This document shows, in pieces, positions 1-8,902 of a DNA stretch of 64,000 nucleotides. This DNA is from Hyphomonas beringensis (GTDB lineage: Bacteria; Pseudomonadota; Alphaproteobacteria; Caulobacterales; Hyphomonadaceae). The notes beneath the pieces were generated by a model, which was not told where the DNA came from, made no database searches, and saw nothing but the letters and a program-made list of their open reading frames with translations. Both the position numbers and the translations under genes were made by a program. The stretch spans positions 124,001 to 188,000 of the forward strand of contig NZ_AWFF01000032.1 in NCBI RefSeq assembly GCF_000682755.1. The letters run 5' to 3'. Each line of letters opens with the position of its first letter. Within the stretch, counting starts at the first letter, position 1.

Positions 1-2
1 TG

Positions 3-461
3 TTCTGCACCGGCGGCATCCGCTGTGAGAAGGCGACCAGCTTTGTGAAGGCCGAAGGCATTGATGATGTCTATCACCTCAATGGCGGCATCCTGAAATA
101 CCTCGAAACCGTCCCGGAAGAGAAAAGCCTGTGGCGCGGCGAATGCTTCGTCTTCGACGAGCGCGTCTCGGTAAAGCATGACCTGACCCCTGGCAGCTAT
201 GACATGTGCCATGCCTGCAAGCGCCCGATCACCGAGGAAGACAAACAGGCCGCATCCTATGTGCCCGGCGTCTCTTGCCCGCACTGTATCGACGAAATGA
301 CCGCCGAACAGAAACGCCGCTTTGCCGAGCGCCAGAAGCAGATCGACCTCTCCCGCAAGCGCGGCGAAGCGCATATGGGCCCGGACGCGGCCGCCATTGC
401 CGCCCAGCGCAGAGAAGAGGCGCTTGCGGCCAAGGAAGCCGCTGGAGCTGAAGATGCTTGA
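3..461 (+). CDS. trhO: tRNA uridine(34) hydroxylase TrhO (rhodanese family), C-terminal part
   Basis: The gene enters from the left edge; about 152 codons are visible. The first residues contain the rhodanese active-site loop CTGGIRCEK, whose first Cys is the expected catalytic residue. Further on come a CHAC pair and a SCPHC pair, the Cys-rich tail typical of the YceA/TrhO family. Known role of the family: oxygen-dependent hydroxylation of U34 to 5-hydroxyuridine in tRNA, in the cytoplasm. The stop overlaps the start of the next gene by 8 bases, so the two are probably co-translated. The tail after the Cys pairs is charged and Ala/Glu-rich. The N-terminal domain lies outside the window. Confidence 0.9.
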   Translation, partial: FCTGGIRCEKATSFVKAEGIDDVYHLNGGILKYLETVPEEKSLWRGECFVFDERVSVKHDLTPGSYDMCHACKRPITEEDKQAASYVPGVSCPHCIDEMTAEQKRRFAERQKQIDLSRKRGEAHMGPDAAAIAAQRREEALAAKEAAGAEDA

Positions 462-855
462 GGGCAGCTGCCTGTGCGGCGTCGTCCGCTATGAAGTGAA
501 CACCGCCGCAGGCCCGATTGTACATTGTCATTGCCAGACCTGCCGCAAGGCACATGGCGCGGCATTTTCTTCCGTCATGCCTGTGCCGCGGGATGCCTTC
601 CGCTGGACCGCCGGCGAGGAAGCGCTGAACCGGTTTGAATCCAGCGCAGGCAAGTTCCGGAACTTCTGCGGCAAATGCGGATCGCACATCATGGCGGATC
701 GCCCCAATCAGCCTGTTATTCTGTTGCGGCTCGGCTGTCTCGACACCGAAATCGAAGGCAATTCGCTGGGCCATATCTGGCGGTCGGATTGCGCCAGCTG
801 GTATGATCCGAAACAGCAGCTTCCGGAATTTCCGGAAGGCTTCCCCGCGAAATGA
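454..855 (+). CDS. GFA-family zinc protein (glutathione-dependent formaldehyde-activating-like)
   Basis: This 133-residue protein has the GFA cysteine pattern: C6-x-C8 followed by G, then C25-x-C27-x2-C30, and C72-x2-C75. These ligands bind the structural and catalytic zinc ions in the Gfa/CENP-V fold. Family members add glutathione to formaldehyde, but most small GFA proteins have no tested substrate, so the exact reaction is unknown. I took the ATG at 454 because homologues begin just before the first Cys pair. It overlaps the end of trhO, and its own stop overlaps the next start (ATGA), which suggests a translationally coupled three-gene operon with trhO and the GST-fold gene. Confidence 0.82.
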   Translation: MLEGSCLCGVVRYEVNTAAGPIVHCHCQTCRKAHGAAFSSVMPVPRDAFRWTAGEEALNRFESSAGKFRNFCGKCGSHIMADRPNQPVILLRLGCLDTEIEGNSLGHIWRSDCASWYDPKQQLPEFPEGFPAK

Positions 856-1520
856 TGCCGGACGCCGCCGCCGCTCATACCCTCTACAGTTTCCGCCGCT
901 GTCCCTATGCCATGCGCGCCCGGATGGGCCTGTCCATGGCCGGAATTGCCGTGCGTGTCCGCGAAATTGTCCTGAGGGACAAGCCCGCCGAGATGCTGGA
1001 AGCCAGCCCGAAAGGCACGGTGCCGGTTCTCGTCACCCTGTCCGGAACGGTTGTCGATGAAAGCCTGGACGTGATGCGCTGGGCCCTCGCCCAGAACGAC
1101 CCCGAAGGCTGGATGACCGCAGACCCGCAGGCGACCGCGGAACTGATCAGCCGCAATGATGGCCGCTTCAAGCAGGCGCTGGACCGCTACAAATATCCGA
1201 ACCGCTATGAGGCGGAGAGCCTTGTGCCGGGCGCCGCGCGCTCGGAAGGGCTGGAAGTGCTCGCCGATCTCGACTCGCGCATCGCCGCGAATGGCGGGCA
1301 GCTCGTCCGCAAGGAGCGCAGCCTCGCCGATATCGCGATCTTCCCCTTCGTGCGCCAGTTCGCCCATACCGATATGGACTGGTTCAATGACCAGCCCCTG
1401 CCCTATGTCCAGTCCTGGCTGGAAGGCCACAAGCAGAGCCATCTCTTCAAGGGCGTCATGACAAAGTATGAGCCCTGGAGCCCCGGCGCAGACGAGCCGC
1501 TGCTGCCTGTTGTCGGCTGA
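852..1520 (+). CDS. Glutathione S-transferase family protein
   Basis: This 222-residue protein opens with a thioredoxin-like GST N-domain carrying a glutaredoxin-type CPYA motif (Cys17), followed by KGTVPVL with the cis-proline used to hold glutathione and a DES motif near residue 70. The C-terminal half is helical, as in GSTs. The CPYA motif points to omega/beta-like GSTs that act as thiol transferases rather than classical detoxifying enzymes; that is inference. The ATG at 852 overlaps the GFA stop. A second ATG directly follows at 855 and could equally be used. The neighbouring GFA gene also belongs to a glutathione-linked family. Confidence 0.82.
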   Translation: MMPDAAAAHTLYSFRRCPYAMRARMGLSMAGIAVRVREIVLRDKPAEMLEASPKGTVPVLVTLSGTVVDESLDVMRWALAQNDPEGWMTADPQATAELISRNDGRFKQALDRYKYPNRYEAESLVPGAARSEGLEVLADLDSRIAANGGQLVRKERSLADIAIFPFVRQFAHTDMDWFNDQPLPYVQSWLEGHKQSHLFKGVMTKYEPWSPGADEPLLPVVG

Positions 1521-1544
1521 GGCAACGAAACTCAGATTGCCCCC

Positions 1545-1572
1545 TTGCAAAATCTGCCGCGCGGCGTAAACA
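1545..1572 (+). promoter_or_regulatory. Candidate promoter of tRNA-Pro
   Basis: TTGCAA at 1545-1550 and TAAACA at 1567-1572 are separated by 16 bases. They lie 15 bases before the mature tRNA end, a sensible distance for a short 5' leader. The match is only moderate, and read-through from the GST gene is an alternative. Confidence 0.4.
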
Positions 1573-1587
1573 GCCCGTTCTTCGGCA

Positions 1588-1664
1588 CGGAGTGTAGCTC
1601 AGCCTGGTAGAGCACTGTCTTCGGGAGGCAGGGGCCGGAGGTTCGAATCCTCTCACTCCGACCA
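1588..1664 (+). tRNA. tRNA-Pro (anticodon CGG)
   Basis: This is a 77-base cloverleaf with the CCA end encoded. The acceptor stem CGGAGTG (1588-1594) pairs exactly with CACTCCG (1654-1660); the discriminator is A1661 and CCA is 1662-1664. The D arm contains AGCTCAGCCTGGTAGAGC. The anticodon stem CTGTC/GGCAG (with one G-U pair) encloses the loop TTCGGGA, giving anticodon CGG at 1622-1624, which reads the proline codon CCG. The T arm GGAGGTTCGAATCCTC is canonical. The start with C and the G-rich variable loop fit bacterial tRNA-Pro. Confidence 0.97.
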
Positions 1665-1726
1665 TTCTCAAATGGTGACGCGCAGCGACAGAAATCGATC
1701 CAATGGATCGATTTCAGTTTGAGAAT
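1664..1726 (+). repeat. Nested inverted repeat just downstream of tRNA-Pro
   Basis: An outer 9-base arm pair ATTCTCAAA (1664-1672) / TTTGAGAAT (1718-1726) encloses a perfect inner 11-base pair GAAATCGATCC (1691-1701) / GGATCGATTTC (1705-1715) with a 3-base loop. It starts at the last base of the tRNA. There is no T-run after it, so it is a poor textbook terminator. It may be a processing or termination structure for the tRNA, or a copy of a dispersed palindromic repeat. The rest of the gap to 1945 holds nothing I recognise. Confidence 0.6.
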
Positions 1727-1945
1727 GCCTGAAGCGCAAGCGAGAGCTTACCCATCCCCAATTGACAGCCCCCTCGCCCTGGCCTATTGGCCCTGCGCAA
1801 GGTTCTGAACACCTGCCGCCTGCAGACATATGTCCCGGTGAAGTTCAGTCACAAGACGATCTCCCCTCCCTCACCCTCGAAGCATTTCGGCGGTGGGCAA
1901 TGCAGGCCCCCATCATGGTCGGAATGCGCTCTTGAGGAGTGAGTG

Positions 1946-3322
1946 ATGTCTTTGCGACCATCGCCCGAAAATAAATTTCTGTATCAATCGCCGCTGCGTG
2001 TCTTTCTGGCGAACGCCCTGCCCATGATGCTGATCATGCTGATGAACGGTCTGCTCAATATTATTGATGCAGCCTTTCTGGGCCACTTCGTCGGCGCAGA
2101 CGCGATGACGGCCATTGGCCTCGCCTTTCCGGTCATCATGGTTCTGATTGCCATCTCCACACTTGTCAGCGGCGGCATGTCCAGCCTTCTGGCTCGGCAG
2201 CTGGGCGCGGGGGATATGGACGCGGCATGCGCGACGTTCGCGCGGGCGCACGGGCTGGCCCTCGTCCTGTCAGCCATCACCATACTGATATTCGCCTGCT
2301 TCAGCCCCATTTTGATGGAACAGCTTGCGGCCTCAGACGACCGGATCGCGCAGATGGCGCTCGTCTATCTCGGCATCAGTGTCGCCGGCACGCCGCTTCA
2401 GTTTGCCCTCGGCCTGCATGCGGACACATGGCGCAATGAAGGCCGCGCTGGACTGGTGGCTATGCTCTCTGTCGGGGTGACATTTGCCAACATCATCCTG
2501 AACTACGTTCTGATCAGACAGCTGAACATGGGCGTTGCGGGTTCAGCCTGGGGCACAGTTCTGGCGCAGGGCGCAGGTCTCGGACTGCTTCTGTTACTTC
2601 GCGCGCGCGGGCTTGGCACACTTCCCTTGAGCAGCCTGCTTCGCAACCGCTGGCGAGGCGACTGGCCCCGCATCCTTGCGCTGGGGGCGCCGCTCAGCCT
2701 CAGCTTCATCGGCATGGCGCTCGTCTCCTTTTGTGTCATCCTTGCCCTGCGGCTGACTGCGGCCGAAGCCTATGCCGAGACGATTGCCGCCTATGGCATC
2801 GTCACCCGCGTGATGGGCTTTGCCTTCCTGCCCAACATGGCCTTTGCCCTGGCCTTGCAAAGTGTCGCTGGAAATAATTGGGGCGCGGGTTACATCAATC
2901 GTGCACAGAGCGCTTTGAAAGCGGCCATGCTGACAGGGTTTGTCTATTGCATAGGCATGGAATTGCTGTTCCAGTTTGCCGGGCATTCCATAGCGCAACT
3001 GTTCATACAGGATGCCCAGGTTACGGCTCAGGTCGCCACCATTCTCCGATACATGGCGGCATTCTATTTCCTGACCGGCCCCATTCTGGTGATCGCCCTT
3101 TATTGTCAGGCCATTGGGCGCCCCATAAAGGCGGCGCTGCTAACCCTGACCAAAGCCTTCCTGCTATTGCCCGCGCTGATCGCAACCCTGGCAGTCGCCG
3201 CAGGGGCGCCGGCTGTCTGGTATGCCTTCCCGGTGTCAGACCTGATCATAGCCTGTCTGGCGATCCCGGTGTTGCTCTCCCTGCTCAGGGTCACACCCGG
3301 AAAGGCGGGCAAGCTCATCTAA
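1946..3322 (+). CDS. MATE-family multidrug/sodium efflux transporter
   Basis: This 458-residue protein is almost entirely hydrophobic, with about twelve membrane segments arranged as two related halves. This is the usual size and layout of MATE/NorM/DinF exporters in the inner membrane, which expel cationic drugs or metabolites in exchange for H+ or Na+. The N-terminal part has the family-like stretch AFLGHFVGADAMTAIGLA, and a matching segment occurs in the second half. I chose ATG 1946 over the GTG directly before it because GAGGAG at 1934-1939 is well spaced for it. The substrate cannot be read from sequence. A strong hairpin follows the stop. Confidence 0.87.
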   Translation: MSLRPSPENKFLYQSPLRVFLANALPMMLIMLMNGLLNIIDAAFLGHFVGADAMTAIGLAFPVIMVLIAISTLVSGGMSSLLARQLGAGDMDAACATFARAHGLALVLSAITILIFACFSPILMEQLAASDDRIAQMALVYLGISVAGTPLQFALGLHADTWRNEGRAGLVAMLSVGVTFANIILNYVLIRQLNMGVAGSAWGTVLAQGAGLGLLLLLRARGLGTLPLSSLLRNRWRGDWPRILALGAPLSLSFIGMALVSFCVILALRLTAAEAYAETIAAYGIVTRVMGFAFLPNMAFALALQSVAGNNWGAGYINRAQSALKAAMLTGFVYCIGMELLFQFAGHSIAQLFIQDAQVTAQVATILRYMAAFYFLTGPILVIALYCQAIGRPIKAALLTLTKAFLLLPALIATLAVAAGAPAVWYAFPVSDLIIACLAIPVLLSLLRVTPGKAGKLI

Positions 3323-3334
3323 AGCGGCGCGCCA

Positions 3335-3390
3335 GTAGCAGAGTCTGCTGAGGAAAAGACCGGCTTGGTTTCCCCTCAGCAGACGGCTAC
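3335..3390. repeat. Long imperfect hairpin between the MATE and MDR genes
   Basis: GTCTGCTGAGG (3343-3353) pairs perfectly with CCTCAGCAGAC (3374-3384). Outer arms GTAGC (3335-3339) and GCTAC (3386-3390) extend the stem across a small internal loop. It begins 12 bases after the MATE stop and ends 9 bases before the next start codon. There is no T-run. It could be an mRNA processing or stability structure, an operator, or a repeat-family element. Because it covers the place where the next gene's ribosome site should be, it may also affect its translation. Confidence 0.65.
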
Positions 3391-3399
3391 ACCCGGCCC

Positions 3400-4347
3400 A
3401 TGGAACATCGCGCCCTCTGGTATAGAAAGTTCGGCCCACCGGAAGACTGCCTGTCTCTGGAAAGCGCGCCGCTTGGCCCGCGCCCAGAGGGGGCGTTGCG
3501 GGTGGAGATGCGGCTGGCGCCCGTCAATCCGTCAGACCTGATCCCGATGACCGGCGCCTATCGCCACCGGGTGCAACCGCCACTGGTGGCTGGCTATGAA
3601 GGCGTTGGCCAGGTGGTCGAGGCACCGGCGGCGTATCAGCATCTGATCGGCCAGCGCGTTCTGCCTCTGCGCGGGGATGGCACCTGGCAAACACATATCG
3701 ATGCTGACCCGACGCTTGCCATTCCGGTGCCGGAGGATATCCCGGATGCACTGGCCGCGCGCGCCTATATTAATCCGATGGCGGCGCATCTGATGCTGAA
3801 GACGTGGCCCGTCAAAGATCGCCATGTCTTACTGACCGGGGCTGGCTCCACCTGCGCCAGCCTGCTGGCTCAATGGGCCTGGCAGCAAGGCGCGCGCAGC
3901 GTCACCGGCATCTACAGATCCGAAAGCCGCAAGGCAGAGCTGGCGGCCATGGGCGTTGAGTCAGTTTCGCTCGCCGATGCCGCTCGGATTAGAGAGGCCG
4001 CAAAAAATGCGGGGATCACCTTAGACGCTCTCGGCGGTGAGGTCGGCTCGCTGATCCTCAACACCATGCCCCTTGGCGGCGCCTTTGTCAGCTATGGTCT
4101 CCTGTCTGGCAGGCCGGTCATGGCTGAGGCCCATGCGCGCGAAACGCACACACGTTTCCACATGCGCGAAAGCCTGGGCCCCATGACACATCAAGCCTGG
4201 CAGTCTCTGTTTCAGGAAGTGTGGCCAAAGCTGCGCGCAGCTGATATGCTGGATACGGACCTCTACAACCTGGAAGACTGGCAAGCTGCACTTGCCGCCT
4301 ACGCCAAACCTGGCAGCCGCAAACCCTTGTTAAACCTGCAGGCATAA
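3400..4347 (+). CDS. Zinc-independent MDR oxidoreductase (2-enoyl reductase/quinone reductase-like)
   Basis: This 315-residue medium-chain dehydrogenase/reductase has an N-terminal GroES-like domain with the NPSD motif (APVNPSDLIPMTG) and the GYEG turn, then a Rossmann domain with LLTGAGSTCASLLAQW as the nucleotide-binding loop. The catalytic and structural zinc cysteines of alcohol dehydrogenases are absent. The layout resembles the ETR/MECR-like group, which reduces enoyl thioesters or quinones with NADPH. The loop ending in STCA instead of the usual GxxG is a mild deviation. No ribosome site is visible; the long hairpin lies directly upstream. The substrate is unknown. Confidence 0.8.
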   Translation: MEHRALWYRKFGPPEDCLSLESAPLGPRPEGALRVEMRLAPVNPSDLIPMTGAYRHRVQPPLVAGYEGVGQVVEAPAAYQHLIGQRVLPLRGDGTWQTHIDADPTLAIPVPEDIPDALAARAYINPMAAHLMLKTWPVKDRHVLLTGAGSTCASLLAQWAWQQGARSVTGIYRSESRKAELAAMGVESVSLADAARIREAAKNAGITLDALGGEVGSLILNTMPLGGAFVSYGLLSGRPVMAEAHARETHTRFHMRESLGPMTHQAWQSLFQEVWPKLRAADMLDTDLYNLEDWQAALAAYAKPGSRKPLLNLQA

Positions 4348-4351
4348 CCCC

Positions 4352-5305
4352 CTAGCGCGACTGGCGCACCTTGCTGTCGCCTGATTCTTCCGTACCGATA
4401 TCTTCCAGATTGTACGGCGTCGTCTGGTACATCTGATTAATCCAGTTCCCGAACAGCAGGAAGGCATGAGACCGCCAGCGATTCTTCGGGGTTCGCGTCG
4501 GATCATCATCCTGAAAGTAATTCGCCGGCACGGAAATTTCTTTGCCCGCCGCAACATCGCGCCGATACTCCGCCTCAAGAGACGTAGAATCATATTCAAT
4601 ATGATTGAAGATATAGAGCCGGTTGCCCTGATTCTCCTGCAACAGGCATAGCCCCGTCTCGTCACTCTCCATCAGCACATCCAGCGTGCCATCCTTTGGC
4701 AGATCCTCGCGACGCACTTCCGTCCAGCGCGAGACGGAGATGGAGAAATCATCCGAGAACCCCATAAGAAACGGAGATTCCGGTTTGCGATTATGGTGCC
4801 GGTAAACGCCAAAAGCCTTCTGCTCTAACAGATGCTTCGGTACACCGTGGAAATAACTGACGGCCGCCATAGCGCCCCAGCAAATAAAAAAGCTGGAATG
4901 CACATGCGTCTTCGTCCACTCGAAAATCTCCGTCAGCTCATCCCAATAGGAAACCTCTTCGTAGGGAAGTTTCTCAATCGGCGCGCCGGTAATGATGAAG
5001 CCGTCAAACTTGCGATCCTTCACCTCTTCCCAGGTGTGATAGAATGAGATCAGATGCTCCTCAGACGTATTGCGCGCCACATGGCTGCCGATGCGGACCA
5101 GCGTCAGCTCCACCTGCAGCGGTGTCGCCCCAACCAGCCGCGCAATCTGCGTTTCCGTCTCGATCTTGTTCGGCATCAAATTCAGCAGGCCGATCTGCAT
5201 GGGCCGGATATCCTGACGCGTCGCGATGGATTCATCCAGCACCTGAACCCCTTCACGCACGAGCGCATCACGTGCAGGTAAACCGTCAGGAATTCGAATG
5301 GGCAT
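4352..5305 (-). CDS. metA: Homoserine O-acyltransferase MetA, probably acetyl-CoA specific
   Basis: This 317-residue protein has the MetA alpha/beta fold with catalytic Cys142 (FFICWGA), His235 and Glu237 (NHIEYDS), the positions known for the family. Residue 111 is Glu in TGAPIEKL; published work on MetA enzymes linked Glu111 to acetyl-CoA and Gly111 to succinyl-CoA use, so I expect O-acetylhomoserine as product despite the usual succinyltransferase label. It commits homoserine to methionine in the cytoplasm. I placed the start at 5305 because homologues begin [11 protein letters not shown]; a GTG/ATG-type extension would run into the leader. Its leader is a SAM-II riboswitch. The stop is 4 bases from the convergent MDR gene. 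Confidence 0.92.
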   Translation of the reverse strand: MPIRIPDGLPARDALVREGVQVLDESIATRQDIRPMQIGLLNLMPNKIETETQIARLVGATPLQVELTLVRIGSHVARNTSEEHLISFYHTWEEVKDRKFDGFIITGAPIEKLPYEEVSYWDELTEIFEWTKTHVHSSFFICWGAMAAVSYFHGVPKHLLEQKAFGVYRHHNRKPESPFLMGFSDDFSISVSRWTEVRREDLPKDGTLDVLMESDETGLCLLQENQGNRLYIFNHIEYDSTSLEAEYRRDVAAGKEISVPANYFQDDDPTRTPKNRWRSHAFLLFGNWINQMYQTTPYNLEDIGTEESGDSKVRQSR

Positions 5306-5372
5306 AAGCGAGACTCCACGAACATTTCGGGCCGACATTCAGCTTGCCAACAGGGTGTTCGGAGTAACCGCG

Positions 5373-5430
5373 CAGCCTTTTAGCAAGTTATTTAACGTGG
5401 CTGCAAGCCGACCGACCAAATCACCACGGG
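5373..5430 (-). promoter_or_regulatory. SAM-II riboswitch upstream of metA
   Basis: On the minus strand the leader contains the conserved SAM-II core: stem CGTGG/CCACG, the strand GATTTG, then GCTTGCAGCCACGTTAAA and GCTAAAAGG that form the H-type pseudoknot. The order and the conserved bases match metA riboswitches of alphaproteobacteria such as Agrobacterium. It should bind S-adenosylmethionine and lower metA expression, typically by hiding the ribosome site. It ends 67 bases before the metA start, so a further expression platform lies between. Confidence 0.93.
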
Positions 5431-5435
5431 GCCCT

Positions 5436-5463
5436 TACATAAGCGCCCCGTGGCTCAAGTCAA
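5436..5463 (-). promoter_or_regulatory. Candidate metA promoter
   Basis: On the minus strand TTGACT (5463-5458) and TATGTA (5441-5436) are 16 bases apart. The predicted start of transcription, about 5430-5428, falls at the 5' edge of the SAM-II aptamer. The spacer and -10 sit inside a 9-base inverted repeat, CCACGGGGC (5453-5445) / GCCCCGTGG (5432-5424). Confidence 0.5.
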
Positions 5464-5510
5464 TCGCCAGCGTCTACCAAGCCAATACCTGGCACACAGA
5501 CCCGCATGCC

Positions 5511-5975
5511 TTAGAAGCGCGCCTTTTCCAGCTCACACCGCAGCGTGATCACCTCAAACGGCATGCCCTGCTCATCTGCTTCACTGCACCCCACTTCTTC
5601 AAAACCGATGGCTTTGTAGAAGCGCCTTGCCTGACCATTCAGCGCATAGACCCCCAGTGTCAGGAATGCACGCGTCTCAAAGGCATGTGCCAGCAAGCGC
5701 CTGCCAATACCCTGCCCCTGCCACTCCGGATCCACGAAAAATCCGCCGACATAGGTATCGCGCAGGCCAATGAAGCCCACGGGTTTGCCATCCTGCACAG
5801 CAACATGGGTTTCCCCATCAGGCAGATACATACTAGCCACCAGCGCCTGCTGCGCCAACAGATGTTCATCCGGTAAAAAGTCATGCGCAAGGCGGGAAGC
5901 CCGCAGCCATATGTCGCTCAAAATATCGTTATCTTCTGCCCTGTAAGGACGAATCTCTATTTGGGTGGTCTTCAC
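5511..5975 (-). CDS. GNAT-family N-acetyltransferase
   Basis: This 154-residue protein carries the GNAT acetyl-CoA loop WQGQGIGRRLLAHA (Q/RxxGxG/A) after the VDPEW strand, and a C-terminal motif with ARRFYKAIGFEEV, both typical of small-molecule or peptide acetyltransferases. The start is set at GTG 5975, preceded by GGAGGG with a short spacer; upstream frame extension would read through an A/T-rich leader. It follows alaS in the same direction after a terminator-like hairpin, so it is probably a separate unit. The substrate cannot be deduced. Confidence 0.82.
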   Translation of the reverse strand: MKTTQIEIRPYRAEDNDILSDIWLRASRLAHDFLPDEHLLAQQALVASMYLPDGETHVAVQDGKPVGFIGLRDTYVGGFFVDPEWQGQGIGRRLLAHAFETRAFLTLGVYALNGQARRFYKAIGFEEVGCSEADEQGMPFEVITLRCELEKARF

Positions 5976-6011
5976 CGAACCCTCCAATTGAATAAAAAAA
6001 ATGTACACGCA

Positions 6012-6040
6012 TGAAAAAGCACACCCCATGACGGGCGTGT
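6012..6040 (-). terminator. Probable intrinsic terminator downstream of alaS
   Basis: On the minus strand ACACGCCC and GGGGTGT form a 7-base stem (one G-U pair) around a 5-base loop, followed by C-TTTTT (A-run at 6014-6018 on the plus strand). It lies about 75 bases after the alaS stop and before the GNAT ribosome site. Confidence 0.5.
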
Positions 6041-6115
6041 CGTTCCGCCTGGGCGGCCCTCATCTTTCCCTGCGCATAAACCTCCTTCGTTCAATCGCAG
6101 CGCGGTTGACGCGCC

Positions 6116-8755
6116 TTACCCCTTGATCAGGGCCCGAACAGCATCTAGAGCCTCATCGGCCTTGTCCGTATCCGGACCGCCAGCCTGAGCCATATCTGGA
6201 CGGCCGCCGCCGCCCTTGCCGCCCAGCGCTTCGCTGGCCGCTTTCACCAGATCCACGGCGGAGAATCTGTCGGTCAGGTCTTTTGTAACCCCTACGGCCG
6301 CGCCCGCCTTGCCATCTGCAACGCCGACAAAGGCCACGATACCGGAGCCGATCTGCGCCTTGGCCTCATCGACCAGCGTGCGCAGCTCCTTGCCACCAAC
6401 ACCTTCGGCCACACGGGCCAACAGCTTGATGCCGTTGATCTCTTCCGGGCCGGCAGGCGCAGATCCGCCGCCACCCATGGCCAGCTTGCGCTTGGCCTCG
6501 GCGAGTTCCTTCTCTAGGCTACGGCGCTCATCCCCCAACGCGGCAACGCGGCGCGGAACATCCTTCAGCGGAACTTTCAGCTGGTCGGCAAGGTCAGCCG
6601 CGATTTGCGCGCGTCCTTTCAGATACGCCAGTGCCTCTGCGCCTGTAGCTGCCTCGATACGCCGAACGCCAGCGGAGACACCGCTCTCGGACGTGATCAC
6701 AAATACCGCGATATCGCCGGAACGCTCGACATGCGTGCCACCGCAGAGCTCAACCGAGTAACGCCTGTCACCGCCCGTCCCCATGGACAGCACACGAACT
6801 TCATCGCCATATTTCTCGCCAAACAGCGCCAGCGCACCCGCCTCAATGGCTTTTTCCGGTGTTGTCACCTGAATACTTGTTTCAAGGTTCGCGCGGATCT
6901 GGGCATTGACCTCATCCTCCACGGCCTCGATCTCGGCTGCGGTGAGCGGGCCATTGTGGGAGAAGTCAAAACGGAAACGATCGGCTTCCACGAGAGAGCC
7001 TTTCTGCGTGACATGATCGCCCAGAACCTTGCGAAGTGCAGCGTGCATCAAGTGCGTGGCGGAGTGATTGGCCATAATCGCTTTGCGCCGCACGGCATCA
7101 ACATGAAGGGAGGCTGTCTCGCCAACCTTCACGTCACCGGAGACCAGTTCACCGATATGAACATTCAGATCACCCGCACGCTTCTGGACATCACGCACGA
7201 TAAACCGCGCGCCGCCCTCAAACACAATCTCACCATGGTCAGCAGACTGACCACCGGATTCCGCATAGAAGGGCGTTTCATTAAAGACGAGTTCTGCGGC
7301 GCCGGTCTGAAGTGTGTCCGTCAGCTGGCCACCCACCGCGATGGCAAGCAGTTTGCCCTTGCCTTCCGTTCCGGAATAGCCTCCGAACGTCGTCTTGCCC
7401 GCCTCATCCCGCACGCGGAACCAGATTTCTTCCGTCGCCTGATCACCAGAAGAGAAGCCGCCGACACGGCTGCCGGCGCGCTGCTCCTCCAGCGCGGCCT
7501 CAAAGCCTTCGACGTCAACCGTCATGTCGCGGCTGCGCAGAATGTCCTGCGTCAGGTCCAGTGGGAAGCCATACGTATCTGACAGCTTGAATGCGACCTG
7601 GCCCGGCAGGGAATCCCCTGCGGACATATTCTCCGTTTCCTTTTCCAGAAGGGACAAGCCATTGCCCAGCGTGCGCTGAAAACGGGCCTCTTCCTGTTCA
7701 AGGGCGGATTCGATAGCGGCCTTAGCGCGGCCAAGCTCCGGATAGGCCTTGCCCATTTCGCCTATCAGGGCGGGGGTCAGTTTGTACATCAGCGGCTCAC
7801 GCGCACCGAGCAGATGGCCGTGACGCATGGCGCGGCGCATGATCCGGCGCAGCACATAGCCTCGGCCCTCATTGGACGGCAGCACGCCATCGGAAATCAG
7901 GAAAGCCGCTGTGCGGAGGTGGTCCGCAATCACACGGAAGGAGGCGAGCTTGTCGCCGTCGGCCTTCTCGCCATAAAGGTCTTCTTCCGCAGCGATCAGT
8001 GAGCGGAACAGGTCAATATCGTAATTGTTGTGCACGCCCTGCAGAACGGCCGCAATCCGCTCCAGGCCCATACCCGTATCGATGGAGGGCTTGGGCAGGT
8101 TCTCGCGGGTGCCGTTTGCCTGCTGGTTGAACTGCATGAAGACCAGGTTCCAGATCTCGATGAACCGGTCGCCATCCTCATCCGGGCTGCCCGGAGGGCC
8201 GCCGGCAATGTCTTCGCCATGGTCGAAGAAAATTTCCGAACAGGGGCCGCACGGGCCAGTGTCGCCCATGGACCAGAAATTGTCAGACGTGCTGATCCGG
8301 ATGATTTTGGAATCATTGAAGCCCGCCACTTTCTTCCAGATATTGGCCGCCTCATCATCTTCGGCATAGACCGTCGCCAGAAGGCGCGACGGATCCAGGC
8401 CGAATTCCTTTGTGCACAGCTCCCACGCAAAGGCGATGGCTTCATCCTTGAAATAGTCCCCGAAGGAAAAATTGCCGAGCATTTCGAAGAAGGTGTGGTG
8501 GCGCGCAGTGTAGCCGACATTGTCGAGGTCATTGTGCTTGCCACCGGCGCGGACACATTTCTGGGAAGTCGTGGCGCGCGGGGCTGGCGGGGTTTCGGCG
8601 CCGGTGAAGATATTCTTGAAGGGTACCATGCCCGCATTCACGAACAACAGGGTCGGATCATTCTGCGGAATGAGGGGGGCAGAGGGTCGGCGCGCATGCC
8701 CCTTTTTCTCAAAAAAGGAGAGATAGCCTTCGCGAATATCGTTAACGCTCGTCAT
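6116..8755 (-). CDS. alaS: Alanyl-tRNA synthetase
   Basis: This 879-residue protein is full length for AlaRS. It begins with the class II catalytic core ([15 protein letters not shown], then the [21 protein letters not shown] region), continues through the tRNA recognition part, and has the editing domain with HSATHLMHA (HxxxH) and [10 protein letters not shown] (CxxxH zinc ligands). The C-terminal coiled and oligomerisation domain includes Gly-rich MGGGGSAP and [16 protein letters not shown]. It charges tRNA-Ala and clears mischarged Ser and Gly in the cytoplasm. It lies downstream of recA in the same direction, with about 195 bases of hairpin-rich DNA between them. Confidence 0.97.
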   Translation of the reverse strand: MTSVNDIREGYLSFFEKKGHARRPSAPLIPQNDPTLLFVNAGMVPFKNIFTGAETPPAPRATTSQKCVRAGGKHNDLDNVGYTARHHTFFEMLGNFSFGDYFKDEAIAFAWELCTKEFGLDPSRLLATVYAEDDEAANIWKKVAGFNDSKIIRISTSDNFWSMGDTGPCGPCSEIFFDHGEDIAGGPPGSPDEDGDRFIEIWNLVFMQFNQQANGTRENLPKPSIDTGMGLERIAAVLQGVHNNYDIDLFRSLIAAEEDLYGEKADGDKLASFRVIADHLRTAAFLISDGVLPSNEGRGYVLRRIMRRAMRHGHLLGAREPLMYKLTPALIGEMGKAYPELGRAKAAIESALEQEEARFQRTLGNGLSLLEKETENMSAGDSLPGQVAFKLSDTYGFPLDLTQDILRSRDMTVDVEGFEAALEEQRAGSRVGGFSSGDQATEEIWFRVRDEAGKTTFGGYSGTEGKGKLLAIAVGGQLTDTLQTGAAELVFNETPFYAESGGQSADHGEIVFEGGARFIVRDVQKRAGDLNVHIGELVSGDVKVGETASLHVDAVRRKAIMANHSATHLMHAALRKVLGDHVTQKGSLVEADRFRFDFSHNGPLTAAEIEAVEDEVNAQIRANLETSIQVTTPEKAIEAGALALFGEKYGDEVRVLSMGTGGDRRYSVELCGGTHVERSGDIAVFVITSESGVSAGVRRIEAATGAEALAYLKGRAQIAADLADQLKVPLKDVPRRVAALGDERRSLEKELAEAKRKLAMGGGGSAPAGPEEINGIKLLARVAEGVGGKELRTLVDEAKAQIGSGIVAFVGVADGKAGAAVGVTKDLTDRFSAVDLVKAASEALGGKGGGGRPDMAQAGGPDTDKADEALDAVRALIKG

Positions 8756-8833
8756 GTGCAGCTCTCAAATCCTTACAATCCAGTGTGCTGATACCGAGTC
8801 ACCCGGCACCTATATTACAATGGCGATATAAAG

Positions 8834-8875
8834 GCCCCTTTGCGACACGCCAAGGAGGCGGGACCACAAAGGGGC
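8834..8875 (-). terminator. Hairpin between recA and alaS (possible recA terminator)
   Basis: GCCCCTTTG (8834-8842) pairs perfectly with CAAAGGGGC (8867-8875). Read on the minus strand, the stem is followed by CTTTATAT, a weak U-tract. It lies about 76 bases beyond the recA stop and may end recA transcription or mark a small RNA. The same stretch overlaps a possible alaS promoter, TTGGCG-17-TATATC on the minus strand. Confidence 0.4.
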
Positions 8876-8902
8876 AGTTTGCAGGTGAGAGAGTGGGTAT
8901 GA

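Noticed and set aside
6605-7582. A 325-codon open frame antisense to alaS.
   Set aside because: It has no family features and lies fully within the certain alaS gene.
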